Part shown: piece after piece, positions 4,494 to 12,075 of the stretch | How the letters are laid out: the number at the start of each line of letters is the position of its first letter | How positions within the stretch are numbered: position 1 is the stretch's first letter | Made by a program: the position numbers and the translations under genes | Assembly: GCA_040081265.1 (NCBI GenBank) | Contig: JBEBGV010000100.1 | Coordinates: forward strand, 1 to 12,521 | Direction: 5' to 3' | Source of the DNA: JBEBGV01 sp040081265 | GTDB lineage: Bacteria > Acidobacteriota > Vicinamibacteria > Vicinamibacterales > UBA2999 | Length of the DNA stretch: 12,521 nt | Notes under the pieces: model-generated | The model's input: only the letters and a program-made list of their open reading frames with translations | What the model was told of the DNA's origin: nothing | Databases searched by the model: none

Positions 4494-7325
4494 ATGAAAG
4501 TGTGTCGTCTTGCAGGCGCCGCCGTGCTGGCGCTGTGCCTCTCCGTGTTTGCTCACGCTGCCGTTGCTCAGGAGAGCCTGAATCAGGCGACGGTCAGCGG
4601 GCGCGTCACCGATCCGCAGGGGGCGGTCGTGCCCGGGGCGACGGTCACCGCCAAACAGACCGAAACGAACCTGACCGCGGAGACGGTGGCCGACTCCGAA
4701 GGCCGCTTCCGATTCCCGCTCCTGAAGATCGGTCCCTACGAATTTACTGCGCGCCTGCAGGGCTTTGCCCCGACGGTGAGGGCTGTGACGCTGACTGTGG
4801 GTTCGGCCTTCGAGCTGTCGATGGCGCTCAGCGTCGAGGCACTGACCGCCACTGTGTCGGTCACCGCCGCCGGGACAGTGCTCGAGGCAGCACGCAGCCA
4901 GATTGCCAGCACCATCACGCAGGCCGAAGTGGTGAACCTGCCGATGAACGGGCGCAACTTCCTGGACCTGGCGCTGCTGGTGCCTGGCGTGTCGCCGCCC
5001 AACATCAGCAGCACGCAGCTCTTCGCCGAAACGTCGGCGGTGCCAGGTGTCGGCCTGTCGATCGGGAGCCAGCGCAATTTCTCCAACGGGTTCATCGTGG
5101 ATGGCCTGTCAGCCAACGACGACGCGGCCGGCCTGAGCGGCACGCCGTTCGGTGTCGATGCCATCGAGCAGTTTCAGGTTGTCACGTCAGGCGGACAAGC
5201 CGAGCTCGGGCGTGCGCTGGGCGGCTATGTGAACATCGTCACGAAGAGCGGCACCAACGCGGCTCGGGGCAACCTCTACGGCTACTTCCGCGACGACAAC
5301 TTCAATGCGAAGAACGCCCTGTCAGGCACAAAGCTCCCGATGTCGCAGCAGCAGTACGGTGGGAGCCTCGGCGGCCCGGTCCGCAGGGACCGCACCTTCT
5401 ACTTCGTGAACGTCGAGCAGCGGAAGCTGGATCAAACTGGGTTCGTGACGGTCCCCCAGCCGACGGTTGGCATCATCAGTGCGCGCTTGAGCGCGGTCGG
5501 CTACCCAGGTGCACCCGTCACCACCGGCATCTATCCCAACCCGGTCAACTCGCTCAACGTGCTCGGCAAGATCGACCAGCAGATCAGTGGAGCCGACCAG
5601 CTGTCCATCCGCTACAGCCTCTACGACGTGACGTCCAGCAATTCCCGCGGCGCTGGGGGTCTCAACACGCCGTCCGCCTCGGCCGGGCTGGACAACCGTG
5701 ACCAAGGCATTGCCATCGGCAACACGATGTCGCTCTCATCTCGACTGGTCAATGAAACCCGGGGCCAGTTCGTGCACAGCGACCTCGTGGCGCTGCCGAC
5801 GGACCGGGTCGGTCCGAACGTCAACATTGCCGGCGTGGCGACGCTGGGCACGTTCGCGAGCAGCCCGACAGGGCGTCTCAACACGATGTACCAGGTCGTG
5901 GACAACGTCTCCTATCTGGCTGGCGCGCACGCGCTCCGTGGCGGCGTGGACTTCCTCTACAACCACGACGAGATCAACTTCCTCCGCTCTGTCAGGGGTC
6001 AGTACGCGTTTTCCTCGCTGGCGAATTTCCTCGCTGGCACCTACAACAACGCCGGCTTCACGCAGACGTTCGGTGCGGTGGACGTCTCGCAGAACAACCC
6101 GAACCTCGGCATCTACGCACAGGACGAGTGGCGAGTGACACCGGGTCTGACCCTGAACCTCGGACTGCGATACGACCTGCAGTTCATCGAAACGATCAAC
6201 ACCGACACGAACAATGTCTCGCCACGCGCGGGATTTGCGTGGTCCCCGTCGGCCCGTGGACGAACCGTGCTTCGTGGCAGTGCGGGACTCTTCTTCGATC
6301 GCGTCCCGCTCCGCGGCGTCGCCAACGCCCTGCTGTCGGCAGGGAACACCACCGACATCACCAATCTCCGTCAGATCAACATCAGCCTGTCGCCGACGCA
6401 GGCCGGTGCACCGACCTTCCCGAACATTCTCAGCGCTCCCGTGCCGCTTGTCACACTGGTCAACCTGACCACCATGAATCGTGACATCCAGAATGGCAAC
6501 TCACGGCAGGGCAACGTGGAGATCGAACAGCAGATCGGCGATCTCGGCACCGTCAGCGGAGGATATCAATACCTGCGCGGCGAACGACTGATGATGGCGA
6601 TCAACCAGAACGTTCCTTCATGTGTGGCGGCGGGTACCAACAACGGCTGCCGACCGAACGCGACCTATGCCAACGACAACCGCTACGTCTCCCAGGGTAC
6701 GTCCACCTATCACGGTATGACCCTGGCCTTCGTGCAACGCCCGGCCCGGTGGGGGAACTATCGCGTCAGCTACACGCTATCCAAGTCGATGAACAACGTT
6801 GGCGAGGCGTTCTTCAGCCAGCCAATCGATCCGTTCGACGTGTCGAAGGACTGGGGACGGTCAGACGGAGACCAGCGGCACCGCCTCGTACTGAATGGGT
6901 CGGTCCATACGGCTACCGATGCCGGGACGACCGCGTGGGAGAAGCTCACGCACGGTTTCCAGGCGAGTGCGATGCTGCAGTTCTACTCGGCCCTGCCGCT
7001 CAACATCACATCGGGCGTGACGACCCTGCAAGGTACCCCTGGACGGCCGATCGTGAACGGGTCGTTCATCGAGCGCAATGCCGGCACCGGGGCGGATTTC
7101 TTCAACCTGAACGCCAGGCTGAGCCGGTCGTTCAGCCTCGGCGGCTCGACGCGGATTGAGGGTGTGGTCGAGGCCTTCAACCTGACCAATCGGCGGAACG
7201 TCACCGGCTGGAATGCGAACTTCGGGGCGGGCGCGTATCCGACCAACCCCTCGCCGACCTTCAAGCAGGTCACGGCCGTGGCCGACCCGCGAAGTCTCCA
7301 GTTCGCACTGCGACTGACGTTCTAA
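4494..7325 (+). CDS. TonB-dependent outer-membrane receptor, Oar-like, with N-terminal carboxypeptidase-regulatory domain
   Basis: A 943-residue outer-membrane protein. A signal peptide (MKVCRLAGAAVLALCLSVFA, cleavage after AVAQ at residue 26) is followed by a CarboxypepD_reg-like beta-sandwich (about residues 30-110, SGRVTDPQGAVVPGATVTA ... SEGRFRFPLLKIGPYEF). Next come a plug domain (about 120-245, with AEVVNLPMNGRNFLDLALLVPGV and ALGGYVNIVTKSGTNAARGNLYGYF) and a long beta-barrel ending LQFALRLTF, with the terminal Phe typical of barrel proteins. Such receptors import or export ligands using TonB/proton-motive force; acidobacteria and myxobacteria carry many. The substrate cannot be read from the sequence. 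Its position facing the cytochrome-PCu(A)C-SCO operon and abutting CopCD makes copper or a copper complex a reasonable guess. ATG 4494 is preferred to GTG 4449 because of the signal peptide and the ribosome binding site. Confidence 0.93.
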   Translation: MKVCRLAGAAVLALCLSVFAHAAVAQESLNQATVSGRVTDPQGAVVPGATVTAKQTETNLTAETVADSEGRFRFPLLKIGPYEFTARLQGFAPTVRAVTLTVGSAFELSMALSVEALTATVSVTAAGTVLEAARSQIASTITQAEVVNLPMNGRNFLDLALLVPGVSPPNISSTQLFAETSAVPGVGLSIGSQRNFSNGFIVDGLSANDDAAGLSGTPFGVDAIEQFQVVTSGGQAELGRALGGYVNIVTKSGTNAARGNLYGYFRDDNFNAKNALSGTKLPMSQQQYGGSLGGPVRRDRTFYFVNVEQRKLDQTGFVTVPQPTVGIISARLSAVGYPGAPVTTGIYPNPVNSLNVLGKIDQQISGADQLSIRYSLYDVTSSNSRGAGGLNTPSASAGLDNRDQGIAIGNTMSLSSRLVNETRGQFVHSDLVALPTDRVGPNVNIAGVATLGTFASSPTGRLNTMYQVVDNVSYLAGAHALRGGVDFLYNHDEINFLRSVRGQYAFSSLANFLAGTYNNAGFTQTFGAVDVSQNNPNLGIYAQDEWRVTPGLTLNLGLRYDLQFIETINTDTNNVSPRAGFAWSPSARGRTVLRGSAGLFFDRVPLRGVANALLSAGNTTDITNLRQINISLSPTQAGAPTFPNILSAPVPLVTLVNLTTMNRDIQNGNSRQGNVEIEQQIGDLGTVSGGYQYLRGERLMMAINQNVPSCVAAGTNNGCRPNATYANDNRYVSQGTSTYHGMTLAFVQRPARWGNYRVSYTLSKSMNNVGEAFFSQPIDPFDVSKDWGRSDGDQRHRLVLNGSVHTATDAGTTAWEKLTHGFQASAMLQFYSALPLNITSGVTTLQGTPGRPIVNGSFIERNAGTGADFFNLNARLSRSFSLGGSTRIEGVVEAFNLTNRRNVTGWNANFGAGAYPTNPSPTFKQVTAVADPRSLQFALRLTF

Positions 7326-9046
7326 TCGGGCACGGGGACACTGACGTTGAACATGGCTGTCGCGGTGGGAGTTGACGATCCGGTCACTTCCACCGCGATG
7401 GTCCACTGTCCCTCGGGCGCGAGCGCCACGGTCGCCTGATATCCCTCACCGCGGTGCGCGGGAACCACGATCCACGGCGCAATCTGGCTGGCGGCGGGCG
7501 GGACGATGCGGAACCTCACCCGCGCGTCGGTCACCACGGCGCCGGACGCATCACGAATCCGCGCGTCGAGACGATTGGACCCGATGCGACCGGGCCCGAG
7601 TGCGAGCGTCACGACTGACAACCCCGCCGGAGCGGTCAGCGTGACGGCTGGTTGATCCGCCAGAGCCGTCGGTGGGGGTGCCGCCGGCGCGGCCTCGACG
7701 GACCGAGCGGGAGGGAGCGTCGTCAGCAGTCCCACCGCCGCGAGCACCAGGACCCCGACACCCGCTTCGATACCGATAGTGCGATGGAACGAGCGCACGT
7801 GTTCGGCCGTCATCGTCGGACGATCCCCCACGAGTCGGCGCTTCACGACGAGCAGATGGAATGCGGCTGGCAGCAGCATCACGGCGACGAGGACCAGTTT
7901 GACCAGGAGCGTCCGGCCGTAGCCGCTCGAGACGAGCGCGTTCCAGTCGCTCACGTGCGCCCACAGGTGATACAGACCGGTCAGAACCAGCACCTGCACC
8001 GACACGAAAGCCGTCGTCGAGAACCGGGGAACGACTGAGCCGAGGACCCGGCCGCACTGGTCGAGACCAAGTCGACGCGCCGCAGGAATCACGATCGCGG
8101 TCAGGGTGAAGAGGCCACCAATCCACACGGTCATTGCCGTCAGATGCAGCCAGTCCACCGGCAGCGAGAGCCAGACCGGTGCCGTCGCCGCAGAGTGGCC
8201 GTTCATGGCGGTCAGGGCGAGCAACACCGCGGCGGTCACCAGCACCAGCGCATGCCACCATCGCGTTGGCTGACCGCTGGCAATCCTGGACGTGGCGAAC
8301 GAGGTCGCGGCGATCGCGACCGCGACCACCAACGTGCGGAGAGCCCACAACGCTCCCCAACGGGTTTCAAGCAGAGACATCAGCGCTGTGCGCTGCACTC
8401 CCTCTGCGAGCGACCCAGCAACAGCGACGGATTGTGCGACCAGCGCCAGCACGCTCACCGCAAGAAGGCTGACCGCCCCCCATCGACTGCACTGCCAGAG
8501 GCCGCGATCGATTGCGGGCATCGTGGAGCGTGCTCCCATCAGGGTGAGCATCGCCAGTGGTCCGGCCAGCAGTGCGAGGCCCAGGAGGTGCAGCCAGCGG
8601 GCGGCTGCCTGCAGCGGGATGGCGCCAGTCGTCTGCAACGATAGCGGAGCGAGTTCGGCAGCGGTGACATCGCTGGCGACACCGACGCTGAACTGAAAGT
8701 CGCCGCTGATCGGATGGCTGTCGGCCGAGATGGCGCGCCAGCGAACGACATAGGTGCCGCGAGCCTGCCCATCGAATGACACGAGGAGCGCACGTTCATC
8801 GTCGTCGGCGACCTGACTGTCCCTGCCGTCGACGCGCTCGCCGTCCGGGCCAATGATCGTCACGGCGTCCGCTGGAGGGTCGACGGGCTCGCTGAACGAG
8901 AGGCGCACCCTGGACGGCATCGACAGCAGCACGGCATCTGCTGCCGGTTCGCTTCGGAGCAGCTCCGCGTGCCCTGTAACGTCGACTGCGCCGACGAGCG
9001 CACCGATCAGCAGCGCGCCGAATGCGACGTGGCGCGCCGACGGCAT
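7322..9046 (-). CDS. CopC-CopD fusion, copper-binding and copper-transport membrane protein (YcnJ-like)
   Basis: A 574-residue protein in three parts. (1) A signal peptide (ending GAVDVTG) and an exported CopC domain starting at His26 (HAELLRSEPAADAVL), with SFSEPVDPP and the second conserved His in SADSHPISGDFQFSVG; in CopC the free N-terminal His chelates Cu(II). (2) A CopD membrane domain of about eight helices (roughly residues 155-445) with WLHLLGLALLAGP, HLTAMTVWIGGLF and KLVLVAVMLLPAAFH, thought to move copper through the inner membrane. (3) A C-terminal exported beta-sandwich of about 110 residues (LDARIRDASGAVVTDARVRF ... ALAPEGQWTIAVEV) resembling YtkA/FixH-like domains. An alternative GTG start at 9073 adds nine residues; ATG 9046 gives a more compact signal peptide, but neither has a strong ribosome site. 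It follows ycnI, and its TAG overlaps the receptor TAA in the convergent CTAA at 7322-7325. Confidence 0.88.
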   Translation of the reverse strand: MPSARHVAFGALLIGALVGAVDVTGHAELLRSEPAADAVLLSMPSRVRLSFSEPVDPPADAVTIIGPDGERVDGRDSQVADDDERALLVSFDGQARGTYVVRWRAISADSHPISGDFQFSVGVASDVTAAELAPLSLQTTGAIPLQAAARWLHLLGLALLAGPLAMLTLMGARSTMPAIDRGLWQCSRWGAVSLLAVSVLALVAQSVAVAGSLAEGVQRTALMSLLETRWGALWALRTLVVAVAIAATSFATSRIASGQPTRWWHALVLVTAAVLLALTAMNGHSAATAPVWLSLPVDWLHLTAMTVWIGGLFTLTAIVIPAARRLGLDQCGRVLGSVVPRFSTTAFVSVQVLVLTGLYHLWAHVSDWNALVSSGYGRTLLVKLVLVAVMLLPAAFHLLVVKRRLVGDRPTMTAEHVRSFHRTIGIEAGVGVLVLAAVGLLTTLPPARSVEAAPAAPPPTALADQPAVTLTAPAGLSVVTLALGPGRIGSNRLDARIRDASGAVVTDARVRFRIVPPAASQIAPWIVVPAHRGEGYQATVALAPEGQWTIAVEVTGSSTPTATAMFNVSVPVPD

Positions 9047-9093
9047 CGGGCGATGTCGGGCGGCACACCTCACTCGATCACCGCAGAATGCGA

Positions 9094-9759
9094 TTACGCC
9101 GCTTTGCCGCGACGCGGGCGCAGCGCTGCGACCAGAGCGACCACGCTCAGCGCGAGCGACACCCCGCTCATCCAGCCAGCGCCTGTAGCCGCGCTGCCTG
9201 CCGGCGCGGACGCTGTGGTGGCAGCGGAGGCTGAGGCCGACGGCGCGGCAAAGGCATCGCTGCCGGCTGTCGCCGGTGCTACGGCCGGCGTCACGGTAAT
9301 GGTGGGAGCCGGCTGCGGTTCAGCCTCGTTGACCCACGCCACCTCGATCCCGCCCGCGTAGCGCTGAAAGGCCTTGAGCCGAATAGGCCCGGGCTGTTCC
9401 GGTAGCCGGGCAATCAGCGAAAACTCCTGATACTCCTCGCGGCTGATCTTTGATCCGGCGTAGGTGATGGCGGTAATTCTGCCGCTCTCGTTACGTTCGA
9501 TCTCCGCGGTCCACCCTGCCGTCGGCTTCAGCCGCAGCACCTGGAGTTCGGCTGGGAATTCCACACGAATCGATTCCGTCGGGACGTCCTTCTCCGTTGG
9601 CACCCGAAGGGTGAGCTGCGGCGCACTCTTGGCGGCCGCTTCACGCGGCGTAACCGTGACATGGGCGGCCACGGGGCCGGCCGTCGTGGCCAGCGCGAGC
9701 AGTACGAGCGCGCACGCCCGGCGAAACGCTCGTGAGGTGGCCAAGGGTGCGTTGTCCAT
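9094..9759 (-). CDS. YcnI-type copper-binding protein (DUF1775)
   Basis: A 221-residue exported, membrane-anchored copper protein. The signal peptide ends PVAA, so the mature protein begins at H33 (HVTVTPREAAAKSAP), as in YcnI, where Cu(II) is held by a monohistidine brace formed by the N-terminal His, a Glu and a Trp. Candidate partners here are E40 and W142 (GGIEVAWVNEAE). The conserved phrases TLRVPTEKDVPTESIRVEFP, LKPTAGWTAEI and EEYQEFSLIARLP are visible. An Ala/Thr/Pro-rich linker (about residues 150-195) leads to a C-terminal transmembrane helix and a basic RPRRGK tail. The frame is open to 10188, but ATG 9759 is chosen: GAGG lies 6 bases upstream and the signal peptide starts there. 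It precedes copCD by about 20-50 bases; ycnI-copCD is a familiar copper-uptake pair, known from B. subtilis ycnJ/ycnI. Confidence 0.9.
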   Translation of the reverse strand: MDNAPLATSRAFRRACALVLLALATTAGPVAAHVTVTPREAAAKSAPQLTLRVPTEKDVPTESIRVEFPAELQVLRLKPTAGWTAEIERNESGRITAITYAGSKISREEYQEFSLIARLPEQPGPIRLKAFQRYAGGIEVAWVNEAEPQPAPTITVTPAVAPATAGSDAFAAPSASASAATTASAPAGSAATGAGWMSGVSLALSVVALVAALRPRRGKAA

Positions 9760-9804
9760 GGTGAACCTCGATGCTGTGGTGTCGTTATGGGCGGCCATCC
9801 CCGC

Positions 9805-9810
9805 AGTATC
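9805..9810 (-). promoter_or_regulatory. Possible -10 of the ycnI-copCD promoter
   Basis: GATACT on the minus strand (4 of 6 to TATAAT) with no recognisable -35. It begins 31 bases from the centre of palindrome C, almost the same geometry as palindrome B and the receptor -10, which is the main reason for listing it. Confidence 0.35.
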
Positions 9811-9832
9811 TCTGCCACCAGCAGGTGCCGGG

Positions 9833-9849
9833 TGCGTCAAGTTGACGCA
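9833..9849. promoter_or_regulatory. 17-bp palindrome C, candidate RegA/PrrA-type site between ycnI and regB
   Basis: TGCGTCAAGTTGACGCA: perfect 8-base arms around a single G, equivalent to GCGTC-N5-GACGC. It differs from A and B outside the three central bases only by T/A swaps at the fourth base of each GCGNC/GNCGC half. It stands in the 155-bp divergent region and could control both ycnI-copCD and the regBA genes. Confidence 0.62.
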
Positions 9850-9914
9850 TCCGTGACCGCGGGGGCCTGCGCCCAGGTGGCTCGACGCGACCCTCCTTCC
9901 TGTAGGATCGCCAG

Positions 9915-11246
9915 GTGGACGATCGCGCAGTCGCCTCATTCGGCCCAGTCCCCCTGAGCGCCACTCAGGCCTCAGTCGCGGTGGGCACCGTGCAGGACCA
10001 GACAGTCCACGTCGTGATGCCGTGGCTGGTCCGCCTGCGGTGGGTGTCGGTGATAGCCCTGGCCGGTGGGCTGTGGGCGGCCACCGAATTCTGGCGGGTG
10101 AAATTGCCATTCGTGCCGCTGGCCGCCATGCTCGCCGCGCTGGCCGCAACCAACACCACGCTGGCGATTCAACTGATGGCGCCCGCACCGCGCCGGACCA
10201 TCATCGGCGCCGTGCTGTGTATCGACGTCGGACTGCTGACGGGCATCCTGTATCTCGCGGGCGGACCCATCAATCCGTTCAGCATCGTCTATCTGGTTGG
10301 CATCACCGTCGCGGCGGTGGCATTAGGACATCGGTGGGCCATCGCGCTCGGGGTGCTCTCGAACGTGGCGTACGGGCTCACGTTCTTCTTCAACCGGCCG
10401 CTCGAGTTCATTGAACCTGCCTTCAGCGCCGGCATCCTCACCCTGCACCTGTCGGGCATGTGGGTGGTACTGGCCGCGGCCACCGGGCTCATCGCCTATT
10501 TCGTCGGTCGCGTGTCAGAGTCCCTGGCGCAACGCGATCGCGAACTGACCGAGCTGCGTGCGGCGGCTGCCAGAAGCGAGCGACTCGCGGCGCTGTTCTC
10601 TCTGGGCGCCGGTGCCGCCCACGAGCTGGCGACGCCGCTGAGCACCATCAGCACCGCGACGGGCGAACTCGAACGCACGCTGATGCGGCAGGCACAGGCC
10701 ACCGCGCCGGCGACGCGAGAATACCTCGCCATCATTCGCGAGCAGGTCGATCGCTGCACCGGCGTCCTCGATCAGTTGAGCGGCCGCGCCGCGGCTGCAT
10801 CCGCCACCACGGCGCCTGTCGTGCTGACGCAACTTGTCGAAGACCTCCGTCACCGACTTGGAGAGTCGCTGGCCAGTCGTCTCGACGTCACCCTGCCATC
10901 GTCCACGGAGCCAATCGACGTACCGGCGGAACCGCTTCGTCAGGCCCTGATGGCGCTGCTCACCAACGCCTTCGATGCCTCCAACCCGAGCCAGCGGGTG
11001 AGCCTGAGCGTCGAGCAGGCTGAAGGCGTGCGCGTGGAGGTGCTCGACAGGGGGCGGGGCATGGGCGACGCAGAGGCGACGCGAGCCGGCGAGCCTTTCT
11101 TCACAACGAAAGCCGCGGGTGCTGGTCTCGGCCTGGGCCTGTTCCTGGTCCGCGCGTTCGCGGACCAGATGGGAGGCACGCTGCGGCTGTCTTCGAAACC
11201 CGGTGAAGGGACATCCGCCGTGCTGGAACTGCCCTCGCGCGTGTGA
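9915..11246 (+). CDS. regB: RegB/PrrB/ActS-type redox-sensing membrane histidine kinase
   Basis: A 443-residue sensor kinase. About six membrane helices fill residues 35-200, with the motif GGPINPF at 116-122, equivalent to the conserved GGxxNPF of RegB that has been linked to ubiquinone sensing. The H-box is AAHELATPLSTI with phosphorylated H236, a near match to the RegB H-box. C281 in IIREQVDRCTGVLDQLSG, 45 residues later, occupies the region of the RegB redox-active cysteine (C265, 40 residues after H225). The kinase domain shows an N-box (LRQALMALLTNAFDASN) and G-boxes (LDRGRGMG and GAGLGLGLFLVRAFADQMGG). GTG 9915 is the start, with AGGA 7 bases upstream. Its stop overlaps the regulator gene. 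In proteobacteria RegB controls respiration, photosynthesis and fixation genes by redox state; here the likely targets are copper and cytochrome genes. Confidence 0.87.
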   Translation: MDDRAVASFGPVPLSATQASVAVGTVQDQTVHVVMPWLVRLRWVSVIALAGGLWAATEFWRVKLPFVPLAAMLAALAATNTTLAIQLMAPAPRRTIIGAVLCIDVGLLTGILYLAGGPINPFSIVYLVGITVAAVALGHRWAIALGVLSNVAYGLTFFFNRPLEFIEPAFSAGILTLHLSGMWVVLAAATGLIAYFVGRVSESLAQRDRELTELRAAAARSERLAALFSLGAGAAHELATPLSTISTATGELERTLMRQAQATAPATREYLAIIREQVDRCTGVLDQLSGRAAAASATTAPVVLTQLVEDLRHRLGESLASRLDVTLPSSTEPIDVPAEPLRQALMALLTNAFDASNPSQRVSLSVEQAEGVRVEVLDRGRGMGDAEATRAGEPFFTTKAAGAGLGLGLFLVRAFADQMGGTLRLSSKPGEGTSAVLELPSRV

Positions 11247-11785
11247 TGGCGCGCATCGTGCCCACCATCCTGGTGGTCGAGGACGACCAGGCGTTTCGAA
11301 CGCTGTTGATGAAGGCGTTCAGGGACCGCGGCTACGAGGCGCAGGGTGCCTCCGATGCGGCATCGGCAATCCGCGCCGCGCAGGTCGACAGTCCCGAGAT
11401 GGCCGTTGTCGATCTGCGCCTGCCGGATCGATCGGGACTGGATGTCGTGCGCGAGTTGAAAGCGATCGACGCCTCGACCTCGATCGTCGTCTTGACCGGT
11501 TACGGCAGTATCTCGACGGCGCTCGAGAGCGTGCGACTCGGGGCGATGCACTATCTCACCAAGCCGACCGATGCCGATCGCATACTGGCGGCTTTCCAAC
11601 ACGGACTGGCGTCACGCCCGCGCGATCTGCCGGTCGACCCGGCGTCGTTGGCGCGTGTAGAGTGGGAGCACTTGAACCGCGTCCTCACCGACTGTGATGG
11701 CAATGTGTCGGAAGCGGCACGCCAGCTCGGCATGCATCGCCGTTCGTTGCAGCGAAAGCTCACGAAGTATCCGGGCTCTCGCTGA
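11246..11785 (+). CDS. regA: RegA/PrrA/ActR-type response regulator
   Basis: A 179-residue, single-receiver regulator with a short Fis-like DNA-binding end, the size and layout of RegA/PrrA/ActR. Receiver residues are E12-D13-D14 (VVEDDQAF), phosphorylatable D56 (VVDLRLPD), T84 (VLTGYG) and K106 (YLTKP). A short proline-containing linker leads to VEWEHLNRVLTDCDGNVSEAARQLGMHRRSLQRKL, in which the helix-turn-helix (about 153-173) is almost invariant in the RegA family. ATG 11246 shares one base with the kinase stop (TGATG); GTG 11243, with a 4-base overlap, is an alternative adding one residue. The near-identity of the recognition helix to the family supports a GCGNC-Nx-GNCGC type of target, and three such palindromes occur in this window. 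Confidence 0.92.
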   Translation: MARIVPTILVVEDDQAFRTLLMKAFRDRGYEAQGASDAASAIRAAQVDSPEMAVVDLRLPDRSGLDVVRELKAIDASTSIVVLTGYGSISTALESVRLGAMHYLTKPTDADRILAAFQHGLASRPRDLPVDPASLARVEWEHLNRVLTDCDGNVSEAARQLGMHRRSLQRKLTKYPGSR

Positions 11786-11803
11786 GCGGCGATACGGCGC
11801 CGC
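11786..11803 (+). terminator. Possible short GC stem-loop after regA
   Basis: Arms GCGGCG (11786-11791) and CGCCGC (11798-11803) with a 6-base loop begin directly after the regA stop. A C-rich stretch, not a T-tract, follows, so intrinsic termination is doubtful. Confidence 0.25.
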
Positions 11804-11817
11804 CCCCGACCCTTCCC

Positions 11818-12075
11818 TCAGCGATCAGGCCCGACAGGTGCAGCCGCATTGTGTGCGGCCACTCGTCGTACGTGTTCCGCCTCCCACATGTTGCGCTGGG
11901 CGTTCATCTCTTCGATGGAGCGGAAGCGGTAGACGCCGTGCGGAAACGTACGTGGGCTCATCTGTCTGGCCAGATCCCAGACCGCGGCGATCGCGTCATA
12001 CAGCCGGGGGTCGCCAGGCGAGTGCCACCGCGGCTGATTCAACTCGTCCACAGTCCTGAATTTAAGGACAGACAT
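11818..12075 (-). CDS. Small protein of unknown function, coupled to a nucleotidyltransferase
   Basis: An 85-residue soluble protein with no signal or membrane segment. It has an acidic/aromatic N-terminal part (SVLKFRTVDELNQPRWHSPGDP), a helix (RLYDAIAAVWDLARQMSP), the phrase RTFPHGVYRFRSIEEMNAQ, and a C-terminal helix rich in Glu, Arg, His and Ala. I do not recognise a named domain. Its ATG (12075) shares one base with the stop of the upstream nucleotidyltransferase (TGATG); a GTG one codon earlier (12078) would overlap by 4 bases. A small partner coupled to a nucleotidyltransferase recalls type IV-like or MNT-type toxin-antitoxin pairs, where the small protein would be the partner or antitoxin. 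That reading rests on context alone. Confidence 0.6.
   Translation of the reverse strand: MSVLKFRTVDELNQPRWHSPGDPRLYDAIAAVWDLARQMSPRTFPHGVYRFRSIEEMNAQRNMWEAEHVRRVAAHNAAAPVGPDR

Noticed and set aside
4304..5701. Long plus-strand open frame of 465 codons overlapping the TonB receptor start
   Set aside because: It runs in another frame over the receptor's signal peptide, regulatory and plug domains; its translation is Arg/Ala/Gly-rich low-complexity sequence, typical of out-of-frame GC-rich DNA.
7551..8360. 269-codon minus-strand open frame inside copCD
   Set aside because: It is a shifted frame of the CopD membrane domain, full of Arg/Gly/Ser, with no hydrophobic segments of its own.
9760..10188. 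N-terminal extension of the ycnI frame by about 140 residues
   Set aside because: The extension is Arg/Pro-rich without motifs, overlaps the start of regB and palindrome C, and would bury the signal peptide that begins at 9759.
11067..11085. Repeated GCGACGC-like words inside regB
   Set aside because: They are direct, not inverted, and lie within conserved kinase-domain codons (the glycine-rich G-box region), so coding constraint explains them.
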